In this document: in pieces, positions 11,715 through 25,873 of the stretch
How positions within the stretch are numbered: the first letter of the stretch is position 1
How the letters are laid out: the number at the start of each line of letters is the position of its first letter
Assembly (NCBI GenBank): GCA_025769875.1
Contig: JAGFNK010000429.1
Span: forward strand, 1 to 44,658
Direction: 5' to 3'
Length of the DNA stretch: 44,658 nucleotides
DNA from: Russula earlei
Taxonomy: Eukaryota > Basidiomycota > Agaricomycetes > Russulales > Russulaceae
Program-made: the position numbers and the translations under genes
The notes under the pieces: generated by a model
The model's input: the letters and a program-made list of their open reading frames with translations, nothing else
What the model was told of the DNA's origin: nothing
Database searches by the model: none

Positions 11715-11968
11715 AGTGAAGCTGGAAGGATAGGAAGCGCAAGACGCCAGTCGAAGGTTCGAAGCAGCTATACCCGAGTTGTTGATGAATGCGATGTTGA
11801 GGATCGAAAGGGGCCATGGATGAGGCTTTTATGTACTGGCAAGTGAAGCTGGAAGGATAGGAAGCGCAAGGCGCCAGTCGAAGGTTCGAAGCAGCTATAC
11901 CCGAGTTGTTGATGAATGCGATGTTGAGGATCGAAAGGGGCCATGGATGAGGCTTTTATGTACTGGCA
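11715..11968. repeat. Two-copy 127-bp direct tandem repeat
   Basis: Units 11715-11841 and 11842-11968 are identical apart from one A/G difference (AAGACGCC versus AAGGCGCC). Each unit contains a TATA-like ACATAAAAGCC on the minus strand, so the core promoter and leader of the downstream minus-strand copy B have been duplicated. Near identity implies a very recent event compared with the divergence between copies A and B. Confidence 0.95.
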
Positions 11969-12289
11969 AGGACACAGGACCACCACGGTGGAGCCGTGAT
12001 GGACGAAGCAACCCATTGTTTGCGGGGTGGCCAATCTGATCCATTGTTCAACGCATCTCCTCCTCCCTCATCTCAACTCAGCCGCCGCATGATACACTCA
12101 GGACATAGTCTCTTGGAGCATCATTCGGACGGACGTTTGATTGATGGTCAAGAAGTGCATTAGTCGCTCGTCATTTGTAGTGGGAAGAACAAAGACTTGA
12201 AAGCGTGGGAGAGAGGGGCGTGACGTGACGGTGAATGCCACGTGACAAGATTGCTGGCGTTTGACGACGGGCGTTCGTAGGTTCCTTCC
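11969..12289. other. Divergent promoter region
   Basis: About 320 nt lie between the minus-strand copy B promoter repeat and the plus-strand SR-protein gene. The left part (GGCCAAT...CATTGTTCA..., about 12025-12090) resembles 9905-9960 upstream of copy A, so the segmental duplication extends this far. No gene. Confidence 0.5.
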
Positions 12290-13623
12290 TTGCCTTCCTC
12301 AATGACGAGCAAGGCCCGCGACCTCCCGCCCCACATATCAACTGGTCCACACTCCTCGAGACGGTCTCCAGACCGTCAACCAAGCGAACGTGAGCAGAAG
12401 CGTCAGCGATCTCGGTCACCGCGCCGCAATCGACGCACGCGCATGGACTCGTATCGTCCGAGTGCAGCAGCTTCGCGTAGGGCATACCGCGCTCGCAGGA
12501 GCAGAGAACGCAGGAGGAGAGACAGGAACTCGAGATCGAGGTCTTATACTAGGTCGATATCTCGGTCAAGGTCTAGGTCAAGGTCTAGGTCGAGGTCAAG
12601 GTCGAGGTCGAGAGATAGAGACAGGGACCGAGAGTATCACGGACGGCAGTCGAGGTCACGCACAAGGTCGAGGTCTTGGGAGCGGGGGCGGGCGCGCTCT
12701 GATTCAAAGTCACGGTCCCGTTCTCGTTCAAAGTCCCGCTCCTGGTCACGGTCGCGATCGAGGTCAAGGTCGCGTGATAGGAAGCCTAGTCACCGAAAGC
12801 GAACACGCCGATCTCGCACTAGAAGTCGGTCTAAGAGTCGCAGCCGCAGTCGGGAACGCAAGCGGCGAAGAAAGAGAGGTGGCAGGAAAAATGTATGTCT
12901 TGTCATCAAACCTCCACCGTTGCTTATCTCATCCGGTGTGCGTCCACAGAGGGAGAAGAGAGAAAGGAGGAAAAACGGGATGGCATCTGCCGCTGCTTTG
13001 GGCGCTCAGTGGGGCAAATATGGTATTATCAGTGAATCCGAGTACGTTCTAATCATCTACCCTACGCGAGAACGCTGTCCGTAACGTTCCGTCGCAGCAT
13101 CTTTTCCAAAGAACCGGAATTCCGTGCTTGGCTTGTCGAAGAACGCAAGATGAATCCAGAGAGGATGTCAAAAGAGCAGAATAAAAAGGAATTCACTCGA
13201 TTTGTCGAGGACTACAATACAGGTCTGTCGTGCTAATCCTCTCAAACGATCATAGTTGACACATTGAAGCTACGCTACCCAATCAAAAGTTCTACAACAT
13301 AGAGGCTTATGAAAAGCGTATGGATGCGATGCGCGCGGGGCGAATTTGTGCCTCCCACTGACGAAGGCTATGACGCCGAGGCGGACATGCGAGCACACCA
13401 AAACAACCTTAAGCGTCCCGCGGTTGAAACTGAAAGCTATCTCGACAAGGATCAACTCCAGGAGCTGCGGCGCGTGCAGCGCGAGCGCGTAGAGGTGAGA
13501 TGCCTTGTTCATAGTACGGCAGGACGTTGACATTGGCCACAGGCTGGTAAAATGAAGCAGCTCGGCATGGATGTGAAAGCAAACATGGGGGTACGAATGG
13601 ATGGCCCGCTTGTCGATGGTTGA
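12290..13623 (+). CDS. SR-rich nuclear protein with NKAPD1/SCI1-like module, frameshifted
   Basis: Five exons: 12290-12892, 12950-13041, 13098-13222, 13270-13494, 13543-13623. Exon 1 encodes a long Arg/Ser domain (tracts of RSRSRS, RDRDRD) like splicing-associated proteins. The later exons encode a conserved module: ALGAQWGKYGIISES, then SKEPEFRAWLVEERKMNPER, KKEFTRFVEDYNT, LPNQKFYNIEAYEKRM and GEFVPPTDEGYD. It resembles the C-terminal region of human NKAPD1 and plant SCI1, which points to a nuclear, possibly RNA-linked role. Exon 4 changes frame within GCGCGGGGCGAA (13333-13344). One extra G separates EKRMDAMRAG from GEFVPPTDEG and, read literally, ends the protein at 13359-13361. A base-calling error in a G run or a real truncation are both possible. 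Start may be 12290 or 12302. Confidence 0.7.
12535..12780 (+). repeat. AGGTCG/AGGTCA hexamer repeats encoding Arg-Ser dipeptides
   Basis: Degenerate hexamers (AGGTCA, AGGTCG, AGGTCT) repeat across about 245 nt in frame with the SR domain. They explain the low-complexity signal here; they are coding and not a separate element. Confidence 0.8.
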
Positions 13624-13780
13624 AACAACATTTGTTGTGATTTTTTTTTTCCGATTTATGTATTGAAACAAAAAACTTGTAACCATCCAATATAGCCTGA
13701 GCTTGTTGGTCGATTACATAAGTAGCAGTGGGACATCAGCGTTCGTTCGCATCAGTCTCCACTGTAAGTGATTCTCACCG

Positions 13781-15362
13781 ATGGTTGATATCCTAATCGT
13801 CGGCGCAACCGGTTTTTGCGGCCGCCATGCTGCACGCTACATCCTTCAGCATCCGGAACGTTCAAAATATACAGTGGGGCTCGCCGCCCGTTCCCGCTCT
13901 AAGCTTGCCTCCATCGGTCTACCCCTCGACGACTCTGTCCAAGTATTCAAAGTCGACATCTTCGATGCACGAGCCATAGAGAGTGCCGTCAAGCAAGCCA
14001 AGGTCGTGCTCAATTGCGTTGGCCCGTTTTGGCACTATGGTACTCCAGTTGTGCGGTGCGTCTTTCCCGACCTGAATGCATTGAGCGCACGCGCGTACGC
14101 GGGATTGACCATTCTATGCCCCAGCGCATGCGCAAGACACGGTATCCACTATGTGGATATCACGGGCGAGACTCCGTGGATCCTGGACATAATCAAAGAG
14201 TGAGATAGCCTTCCGTCCTGCCGACAACGCACGTGCCCCCCCCCCCTTACCCCCTCGGCTGATTTCCGGAGCGAACCAGGTTCGACTATCTCGCCACGAA
14301 AACGCGCGCCGTCATCGTCCCCTCCTGCGGAGTCGACTCGATCCCCGCGGACGCGAGCGTGCACCTCGCCTCCAAGGCCCTCGGCCGCGTCCCGCTCGGC
14401 GCCAGCCTGACCTCGGCCGGCTTGCGCGGCGGCGCGCCGGGCGGGACGATCGCGTCCTTCTTCGCCGTCTTCGAGGACGTGCCGTCGGAGCGCATCAAGG
14501 ACTCGGCGCGCGACTGGGCGTTGTCGCCCGTGCGAGGCGCGCGTTCGCCCGCGGAGCGCCTCGTGTACCGCCTCGGCCGTCGCGCGCACGTCGGCGGGAT
14601 AGCCGTCTTTGGCCGCGTCAATCGCGCCATCGTGCAGCGCACCGCGGGACTGCTCGAGCTCCATCGCAGGGCTGCACGCGCCCGGCGATGCGGGAGGGCG
14701 AGGGGCGGCGGCGACCGGCTCCGGGGACCTTGCGTGTTACGGTCCCGCGTTTACGTACACCGAGTTTACGCCGACGGGCAATGTCGTCAGCGCGTTCTTG
14801 TTGAGCCTGGCGATCGGGTTGACGTTCGTTACGCTCAAATTCATCGCACCTGTGCGCGTTTTTTCTCCTGCGGAGCAGTCGAGTTTGACTGATCCTCGTC
14901 TCTTTTTTTTTTTTTTTTTTTCACACAGTTCCGGTGGGTGGTCAAGCATCTGGTGACTCAGCCAGGTTCAGGGCCAGCAGACCAGTACGTGGTGATATGC
15001 CCTCTGTTGCGGCAGGAACTGACATTGGAACGACTTTCGTAAGCACCTTGGAGAGCGGTCGCCTGGAATATGTTAACGTGACCATGTCTGATGAGCCGTC
15101 ACCGCGTTGCGCCAAAACGATCATCAAAGCTCGGGGGGATCCCGGGACGCTGCTCACTGCCGTCATGGTCGGCGAGTCTGCCCTGGCCCTGCTGTTTGGC
15201 GAGCTCACTCCACTCGCGGCAGGTGGTGGCGTGTTGACACCCATGACCGCCTTTGGAGACAGCATCATTCGCCGTCTGAAAGCGAACGAGCGGTTCGAGA
15301 TTACAAGTGGGATAGTGGATAGCCCGGACGATGAGGTTGACGAGAGCCGAAAGAGGCGCTGA
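13781..15362 (+). CDS. Saccharopine-dehydrogenase-like oxidoreductase (SCCPDH family), apparent frameshift
   Basis: Five exons: 13781-14055, 14125-14199, 14280-14851, 14929-14984, 15044-15362. The N-terminal Rossmann fold starts with ILIVGATGFCGRHAARYI (residues about 4-21), followed by KVVLNCVGPFWHYGTPVVR and HYVDITGETPWI. Exon 3 carries VPSCGVDSIPAD, GGAPGGTIASFFAVFED and VNRAIVQRTAGLLE. The C-terminal part has YGPAFTYTEF, FRWVVKHLVTQPGSGP, GDPGTLLTAVMVGESALAL and LTPMTAFGD. These are the landmarks of the membrane- or lipid-droplet-associated SCCPDH-like family; the substrate is unknown. Between LLE (about 14655) and HAPGDAGG (about 14680) the frame shifts by one base with no usable intron, so either the assembly has an extra base or the gene is broken. 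The intron at 14852-14928 holds a run of about 20 T. Confidence 0.75.
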
Positions 15363-15521
15363 GGGATCTCTCTCCACGTGATTCTACGGACGGTTTCCGT
15401 TTCCGTTTAACATATTTTGTCACCGCCTTGTACGTCCAACTGATACACGACCATCCTCTTTACTGCTCGACTCGGAACCGTACATTCTTCTCACTGTTCT
15501 ACGAATACTAACCGGACACAG

Positions 15522-15631
15522 CCATCCATTTCAATCTCGCGTTGAACAGGTCGCTTCCCAACGCCGAAGATGTCCCCATCGAAACCTGGGACGGCGAGGT
15601 GCAGCGCAAACTCGGAATCATCCTCCGCTGA
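15522..15631 (+). other. Orphan terminal-exon-like segment
   Basis: A perfect TACTAAC branch site (15506-15512) and CACAG acceptor (15517-15521) precede a 110-nt open frame ending in TGA. Its product reads NRSLPNAEDVPIETWDGEVQ and then RKLGIILR. A possible donor GTACGT lies near 15430, but I could not find a convincing upstream exon. It may be the last exon of a truncated gene or an alternative 3' end of the upstream oxidoreductase. I do not recognise the peptide. Confidence 0.3.
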
Positions 15632-16883
15632 CGTACATGTCCACCAGAGTCCGTAAACGGATTGAAGGGGGGGTGATGATGGGACGGGGGTTGAGGGGTC
15701 GCTCGGAGATTGCCAGCTGACGTCCTCAACCCCACTGATGAAGGAGGGTTGTAAGCGAAGGGGCCGTGGGCGAGTCGGTGGAGGACCTGTGCCCGTCCTT
15801 GAGCCTGACTTTTTGCCTGGAGAGGGTGAGATGCCCAAAGACACCTTCTGTATGTACAAACCCAAATGGCGTCAGAGTGATCTGTTCGCACACGCAGATG
15901 CGGACCAGGGGGGGGGGAGGTCGCTGTAATCTCACCCGAACTTTGAAAGCGTGCAAAGAGGGCATCAAGAGACAATGACAAGGTCAGGAGTGACGCGAGA
16001 TGCGTAGATCGGAGGAGAAAGTGGTCAAGCGCACGAAAGAGCGGGGAGAAATCAGGATGCTATATATCTGGAGTGAATTGCGTGATGGACATCATCATAC
16101 AGTAACGAGCCAGAGGTTTCTTGCGAGCAGGTGAGGTACGGGCTGCGAACAAAACGAATCAAGCTCATGTGTGATCATCACATCACGGGCCAGCAGAGGT
16201 GTTAATGTTTTACCAAACTCCCGGCCCGATTTTATCCGACTTTATCCCTTTGTTGGTGTTGACTGAGGACGAGCTGCCGACGATGGCCGCCTACTGCTCG
16301 CTTGCACGCCCAATTTTACTAACCAACTAGTCGTGTTCCCTTCCCTTCTGGCCATACATCGGACACTCGGACATCCTCTGTCATTCCTAGCCGATGACGC
16401 CGTGAGGTCCGTTGACGATGGCTCATGCCTCTCCCCTTGCCCTGATCCCTACGAAACGCATACCACATACCGATGGTTCCTTTCTGGTTTCTCACTCGTG
16501 CGAGTCTCTTTGACGACGCTCTCTGAAAAAAGGGACAGTTGTCGCTGATCTTTGATGTTGAGGCTCATACTTTCGCTCCTGTCATTTCCGGCTTGACAGA
16601 TATGACAAGGATGCTGGCCTAGCCCTCTTGCGGACACGCGGTACATCCCTGCCTGTTTGTCTCTCGCGTGCCAAGTTGATGGATCTGTATATCGAGCACC
16701 ACCTGCGCCACGCGCCACAATGCGATACGCATTCATAACTGTCATCTGGGAGGACTTCTATGTCATCTCCTGTCCGGACGGGCCAAATACGGTGAACGAG
16801 ATGCCTGTTCTGGCGTGCTTGATCCACTTGTGGTCAAGCATTCTCACTTTCACCGGTTCAATATTCGGGTGGTAAAATTATCC

Positions 16884-16890
16884 TATAAAA
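16884..16890 (+). promoter_or_regulatory. TATA box of the small secreted-protein gene
   Basis: TATAAAA about 93 nt before the ATG at 16983, followed by a CT-rich leader. Confidence 0.65.
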
Positions 16891-16982
16891 CACCTCGGGA
16901 CTCGTTTCGCTCTTTCTCCAGCTCTGCAACTCCCCACTCCTTTGGCTTCGCTTTCTCTCTACTGTGTCGTTCCTCCAGAACC

Positions 16983-17716
16983 ATGTTGTCTCCTATCAAG
17001 GTCGCTCTCTTTGCCTTCATCTTTTTTGCAACTGTAGCTTTCGCTATTCCTGCCCCTACCTTGGACGTTCGCTCCCAAAACCCCAGCGCTCTCATTTCTC
17101 GCAACAACTTGGCCCTCGAGAGGGCGCTACTTCCTTTGGGTCTGTTTTGCCTTTCCTTCTGTAGTTTGTGTAGCTCATGCTCGTTGGCCTTGCATAGCCA
17201 ACCTTGCTCCTCCCAATGCCACATCTGATTGCGTTGGCCCTATCATCCAGGAAACTGTTGAGATCCTTGCTGAGCTCATCACTGCGCTTCGCCTGTCAAG
17301 CCTCTCCGGTTGTGGCTGCACTGGGGGCGAGATTGTCGAGCTTCTCGCTATCACTCTTAAGGTCGCCATGACCTCATTCCTCAGGTTTCTCGTACGCTCA
17401 CGTTTTAGTGCAATAGATCATCCTCGACCCTCTTCGCATTGTGTATGTGTCATATCCCAACCTGATATTTCTCCTTGGTAGCCTTGTGTGAGTTATCTTT
17501 CACCCAAGTCAATGTCTGCGAACGCTTCTGAATTATCTGTGCAGTACTCTCGTTGTCGAACTCGTTCAGGTGACTCTTGCGCTCGTTGGTGGGCTCGTAG
17601 GGGAACTTCTTTTCCTCCTCATTGGCAATGGTTGCGCAGGGATCATCCTTGAGCTGAAGCTCGGCGCTATTGTCCACGTCCTGGGTCTCGGTGGACTCTT
17701 GGGGCATCTTTTGTAA
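16983..17716 (+). CDS. Small hydrophobic secreted protein, uncharacterised
   Basis: Exons 16983-17139, 17198-17361, 17417-17442, an optional 6-nt microexon 17482-17487, and 17545-17716 give 174 residues (172 without the microexon); both versions stay in frame. Residues 1-21 are a signal peptide (MLSPIKVALFAFIFFATVAFA) followed by IPAPTLDVRS. The mature part has few Cys residues (TSDCVGP, SGCGCTGG, GNGCAG) in an amphipathic to hydrophobic background such as EIVELLAITLK and GGLVGELLFLLIGNG. The Cys pattern is not that of a class I hydrophobin or CFEM protein. I do not recognise the family; a secreted surface-active or membrane-interacting protein is an inference from composition. The donor GTCGCC for the second intron is weak, so the middle of the model is the least certain part. 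Confidence 0.55.
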
Positions 17717-18492
17717 TCCCGCAGCATTCGGACTATACATACCCCCGTTCTTTTCTTTTAGACAAGGACAGCATACCCGCATTTTTCCATTTCATTCACT
17801 TACATTTTAATAACGCCGAAATGCCGGCCCTTCCCTCGGTTCTGTCTGTCTTACGCCACGTCACCAGATGTTGCCCCGAGATTTGACACACGTCGCCTCA
17901 CAATGGGTGCGCCTAGCGGCTTTTGAATTCATTGAAACGATGATGACTCTGTTCACTCCAGTCAGCTGGGTACTGTAAATGACACTGATTGCCTGCAAAC
18001 TCGTCTGCTCCCTTTAACTGCAATGCAACACATTATTGGCGTGAGCACGCACTACAACCTATAATTTGCTCAGACTTGGATGGCACGTGGGACATTGTCG
18101 TGTTTCGTTGTTGATACCGTAGTCAATGCGTGGACCCGATTGTGCAGCCCAAAGCTATCAGAGAAACGAGCCGGTCTACGTATGAGTGGGAGCCCGATTA
18201 CATCCGGGTATGTATTACGAGATACGAGAAACCAAAGGGGAATAAAGTTAAATGATGCTGTACCGCTTTGGCAACGTGCGAAATCCTCTACGAGTGTTTC
18301 TAGCCAGCCAGCCATCCACCGTCTACCCCAGCCAGCGGTGCGAGTCCTTCCCAGATAGATAGATGGCCGACGAGGAAAGCAATGAAAAAACAAACAAACA
18401 CGCAACGCAGATGATAGGTCGTATCGGCCACCGCTTTGTGGAACTCTTACGTCAACGGCCGAATAACAAAATCGTCGTCGTCCCGTCTTGGT
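17717..18492. other. Convergent intergenic region
   Basis: It lies between the 3' ends of the secreted-protein gene (+) and PMR1 (-). Only overlapping short frames are present and no motif was recognised. A short ATAG/GATAGATAG run occurs near 18355. Confidence 0.5.
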
Positions 18493-22201
<3,709 letters not shown>

Positions 22202-24666
22202 CGGGCTGTGTGGTCGCTATAGTGAGAAGGCCCAGAATGAGGACGGTAGACAAGAATCGACGTACTCTTGTGGGACAGCTGGGAGGGAAAATCTCGCTTG
22301 GGCGCCTCGACGATGCGTCCTCGTTTGTTGCGTCCGGGCCGGGGTGCACATCCAGGCAGATCTGATTTATTTGTTGATTCATATCACGATTGATGAGCCC
22401 GAGTCTCGGCCGAGTTGTCTCAACCTTAACACGGTTTCTCACTGCGACGCAAACTGCGGCAGGTTTCTTTCCAAGTCCACATTCAGTTTTCCCCATGGTA
22501 GCTGCCTCATTGCAAAACCTTGGGTCCATTACGGCAACAAAGATTTCTTTTGAAGGCTACACATAACATCCTTGTACGAACACAGTGGCGGTTCTGATCC
22601 CTTCCTCGACTCCCTGATGTTGTCTACTTGACGTGTCGTCGTTGGATGCCAGGGTCGGGGTGGCTGGTGCCACATAGCCAGCTTCCCTCGTTGCGCGCTC
22701 TTTGTGACCGCAAGTCATGTCTGGTGACAGCTAGTCCTTCTCTTTGGTCGTCGACGGTGATCAGGTCAGTCGAAGCAGTGTCGTCCGCGTCGCAATCACG
22801 GTTCCTAACACCCTCCGTCCCTTCCCCGCCCCGACTCCCCCCGCACCTATGCCCCACCTCTTTATCTCACTCGCGTGTTTGGAAGACCTGCTCGTGCTAA
22901 ACGCTGATCGCCGCCCCGCACAGCGCCTCGATTTCTCACGCCAGCGAGCTTTTTGAGAATCTTCTATTATGATTGTCGTGGCCCCTCTGCGCTATGCGCC
23001 ACGCGTATTTGATCTCCTCGCGGAGGACTTGGTGCTATTTTTGCATCAGCCCGCTCATTCAGATTGTTGTTCTGAGTCTGAGGCAGTTTCCGGCACGTGC
23101 TGGGCCTCCGGGAGCGAACAGACGACTTGCAATTATTCATTGGCGCTCTGGCCATGGTGCTCTCAACTCAATGATTCATTCATGGCATTTACAGAGGCGC
23201 GTGGACTCGAAGTGGGTTTCTGGGGGCGATCGCTGGTCAATGATCATGAAGGGTCCTCGCATCATTAAAATTGCCTGAATCTCACGCGGTGACAGCGCCA
23301 TCGTCCACCAGTCCGTTGTCGAGACTTTGGAAGGTCATGGGACACACTCGTCAAAAGGAGCAACACTACAAAAACCTGGGCGTTCAGATGTGGTTTATTT
23401 CTATGATACCCAGTTCTGGCCAGCTTCACGTCTTATTTTCTCGCCGCTGTGGTCTGCCTCAACGTGGATCCAGTCTGTCTTTTCTCTCGGGTGGTCTGGT
23501 CATCAAGACCGATTCGAAGGGGCATTCGGCACATGGCACAAAGTCCAGTGTGCTTGGACAATCATTGCCGATCTCGTTTCAATCCCAGCCATTTATAGCT
23601 CTCATTCCCACCGTGTGATCAAACATTGTTTACTTCTGCATCTTTTTGAGCCGGTTCATACCAGAAATCCACACAACTTCAGTATTTCTGACGGCGCCAT
23701 AGGGTTATCAGTTCGACTGAATCCACCAAAGGTTGTGCGGAAGGCGTAGTCATTCATGGAAGCAGAGCACTAGGGAGGTGTATTGTCCAAGTCCAAGTCA
23801 CCAACCTTATATTATTTCCGTAGTCGATTATCAGAACCACATAGTCTTTTCAAAGGACTACTGCATTTGCAATGGCCCTGCAACTCACTTGATGGAAGGC
23901 ATATGAGGTAATTGATGTACCGACAAGATACCGCATCAAGTAGATTAGAAGCGGGCTACAGATTCAATCGAGGGGATGGTGCCCCGCCGCCAGCGGGTCA
24001 AGGCTGTGTCGTAGGAAGGGACCTTCGCGTGCCCGCAGCCCCCTGTTGGGCGTCAATGTGCGCCTCCGCAGCCCCGCCCAGCTTCTCACTCACCTACGGG
24101 CTCGGCTCGATTTGGCTGGCCGTCACGCGGGCGTCCGTCGTTGGGGTTGTTTTTTGGGCGTGGGAAAGGGGCCTTCGCGCGCGCAGCCCGCAGCCTCGCT
24201 TCTATGAATCATCTCATTACGCCTTTCACCAAGCCCTTTATGACTTGTGGTTTTGGACAATCTACTACGGATACAACCTAAACCAGGACTTGGGCGATGC
24301 TCATTATACAAACACCTTCGTACTCTGCTGGGGCTGCGGACGCGCGGATTGGTATCTTCCATGCCCCCCGAACTGCGGCCTTGACCCCTGGCGCTGGCGG
24401 GACCGTCAATCCCACGAGAGAGGGCTTGACGTGAGAGCGGCGCTGGCTTCAGCAGCAATTGCAAGTCATGAGACTAGAAGTCTTCTAGTGTTTTGCTGAT
24501 ATGCGATTATGCCCCTGGCCAGGTATAAAAGCGGCACAGCGAGGCGGTCAAACGAGCATCTTAAATTTCAACCTTTTCTCCCCCCAATAATTATTTGGTC
24601 ATCTGAACATCCTCCTCTCCATCCTCCTCTCCATCCTACCCCCTTGTTGTCTTTCTCCTGCTTCAA
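22202..24666. other. Long intergenic region without a recognised gene
   Basis: The left 300 nt should hold the PMR1 promoter and 5' UTR. Beyond that, several open frames up to 195 codons occur on both strands (for example 23327-23749 and 23912-24499 on +), but none shows a domain, signal peptide or sensible splice set. The right end contains a GTGAGAGCGGCGCT segment (24431-24444), also present upstream of the third IFI6-like gene, and the TATA box of the first. Confidence 0.45.
24524..24530 (+). promoter_or_regulatory. TATA box of IFI6-like gene 1
   Basis: TATAAAA in the context CCAGGTATAAAAGCGG, about 140 nt before the ATG. Nearly the same context (CCAGGTATAAAAACGA) occurs upstream of copy 3, showing a duplicated promoter. 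Confidence 0.75.
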
Positions 24667-25108
24667 ATGATTCGTAAGTACCGGTCCCACAAAGGCGCTC
24701 GCCTACCAGCTCGCGAAGGAGTTTGTGCTCAACGCTTTTGTACAACATAGCCTTGATAATCGTAGTATTTGTATTTTGCGTCTTCGGCACGACCGCTGGC
24801 GTCTTGTTGGCACCCGTCATACTCCTCGCCGTTCTAGGCGCGATTGGCTTCAGTGCTACTGGACCCGTCGCCGGTAAGTTGAACCAACCCACCGATCAAC
24901 CGGTGACACTGCACTAAGCACTTTTGAACCATTAGGCTCGATGGCAGCTGGTATGCAAGCTGGTATCGGTAATATCGCAGCAGGAAGTGCGTTCGCAGCG
25001 GCCCAGAGCGTATCCATGGGCGGAGTGATGACTTCAGTCGTTTCGGTTCTCGGAGGAGTTTTAGGTGCTGCAGGCGCCGCCGCCGCCGCCGCATTCATCC
25101 GAACCTAG
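24667..25108 (+). CDS. Interferon-induced 6-16 (IFI6/ISG12)-like protein, copy 1
   Basis: Exons 24667-24673 (only 7 nt: ATG ATT C), 24751-24873 and 24936-25108 give 100 residues. The chain is almost entirely small and hydrophobic: LLAPVILLAVLGAIGFSATG, then GPVAGSMAAGMQAGIGNIAA, GSAFAAAQSVSMGG, and an Ala-rich end finishing FIRT. This reproduces the IFI6/IFI27 pattern (GF.A.G..AGS.AA..Q...G.VA.GS..A..QS...G), a family of short proteins with two or more membrane-embedded helices. Animal members are interferon-induced and several act at mitochondrial or ER membranes in survival or death decisions; the fungal role is unknown. Introns are GTAAGT...ATAG (77 nt) and GTAAGT...TTAG (62 nt). It was duplicated with its promoter and 3' flank (compare copy 3 at 27651). 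Confidence 0.8.
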
Positions 25109-25873
25109 GGTTCTCCTCGACGGCATCACATTGTCTTCGATGTCCTCACGAGCATTGACACGCTGTATCCTTGTCTATTTACTTGTAACACTTCTGTCCT
25201 TTTATCCCTGTCCTTACATCTACTAGCCCAGTAGTAGTCTAAACGTGACTAGTGCTTGTCATGGTATTGGACTACATATGTCATATATCAAAGTGTCCCT
25301 CATTCGTTGTCAAAGTTTCACAATGTGTACACTCTCGTTTCGTCTTCCGAACAGTGTAGTTGTGGATTCTCCCTCTTATCCTGTTCCTCTATTTAACCTA
25401 TCTTCTCAGACTGGGACGTGTGCTCTAGTGAACCACGATGTTGGATCAGTGAAAATAGGACTACTAGTACTAGTAAGGCACTATTTCTAGGAATTTTGTT
25501 TGTTTGCATTGACCCGTTGCATTGACCTATTCTCTATCATCGTGTATGATCGAATCGCCCTACTTATTTTGGTAGGTGAAATCTCATGCCGCTCCTCACT
25601 TGCCCCTAACGCAACGCCTGTTTCAGGTAGCAGGCAGGTAGCATGGCCTCGACCCATATCAGATCGTCCCAATAATAGAACCTCTCATGAGTTTATCCAC
25701 GGACGAGCTCTCTGATCTTTTAAACCATTCGACCTCGACCTGAGAGAAGAATAGCTGCCACTGACGATTCAGCCCTCCTCAAGTGCTTCGTTGACCTCTT
25801 TCGCTTGAACCTCCATCATTCAAGTGTCTTGACTACAGTTCGCCTTCACTTACCAACCTACTCTTACTTTCCA
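25109..25873. other. Intergenic within the IFI6-like array; duplicated 3' flank
   Basis: No gene. The stretch about 25225-25465 resembles 28165-28442 downstream of copy 3 (shared CGTGACTAG, ATATCAAAGT, CGTCTTCCGAACA), confirming that a block of about 1 kb was duplicated. About 25480-25870 is the upstream region of copy 2; no TATA box as good as those of copies 1 and 3 is seen. Confidence 0.5.

Larger units (their letters stand above)
15363..16982. other. Intergenic with one orphan exon-like segment
   Basis: No complete gene recognised. The only coding-like piece is 15522-15631 (separate entry). A C/G-rich stretch at 15660-15930 contains antisense-looking frames without motifs. The right end carries the promoter of the secreted-protein gene. 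Confidence 0.45.

Noticed and set aside
12535..12780. Regularly spaced short repeats resembling a CRISPR or satellite array
   Set aside because: The hexamers are in frame and encode the Arg-Ser domain; there are no spacers.
23912..24499. 195-codon open frame as a real gene
   Set aside because: No domain, odd Trp/Arg-rich composition, an overlapping antisense frame, and it overlaps the duplicated promoter block of the IFI6-like array.
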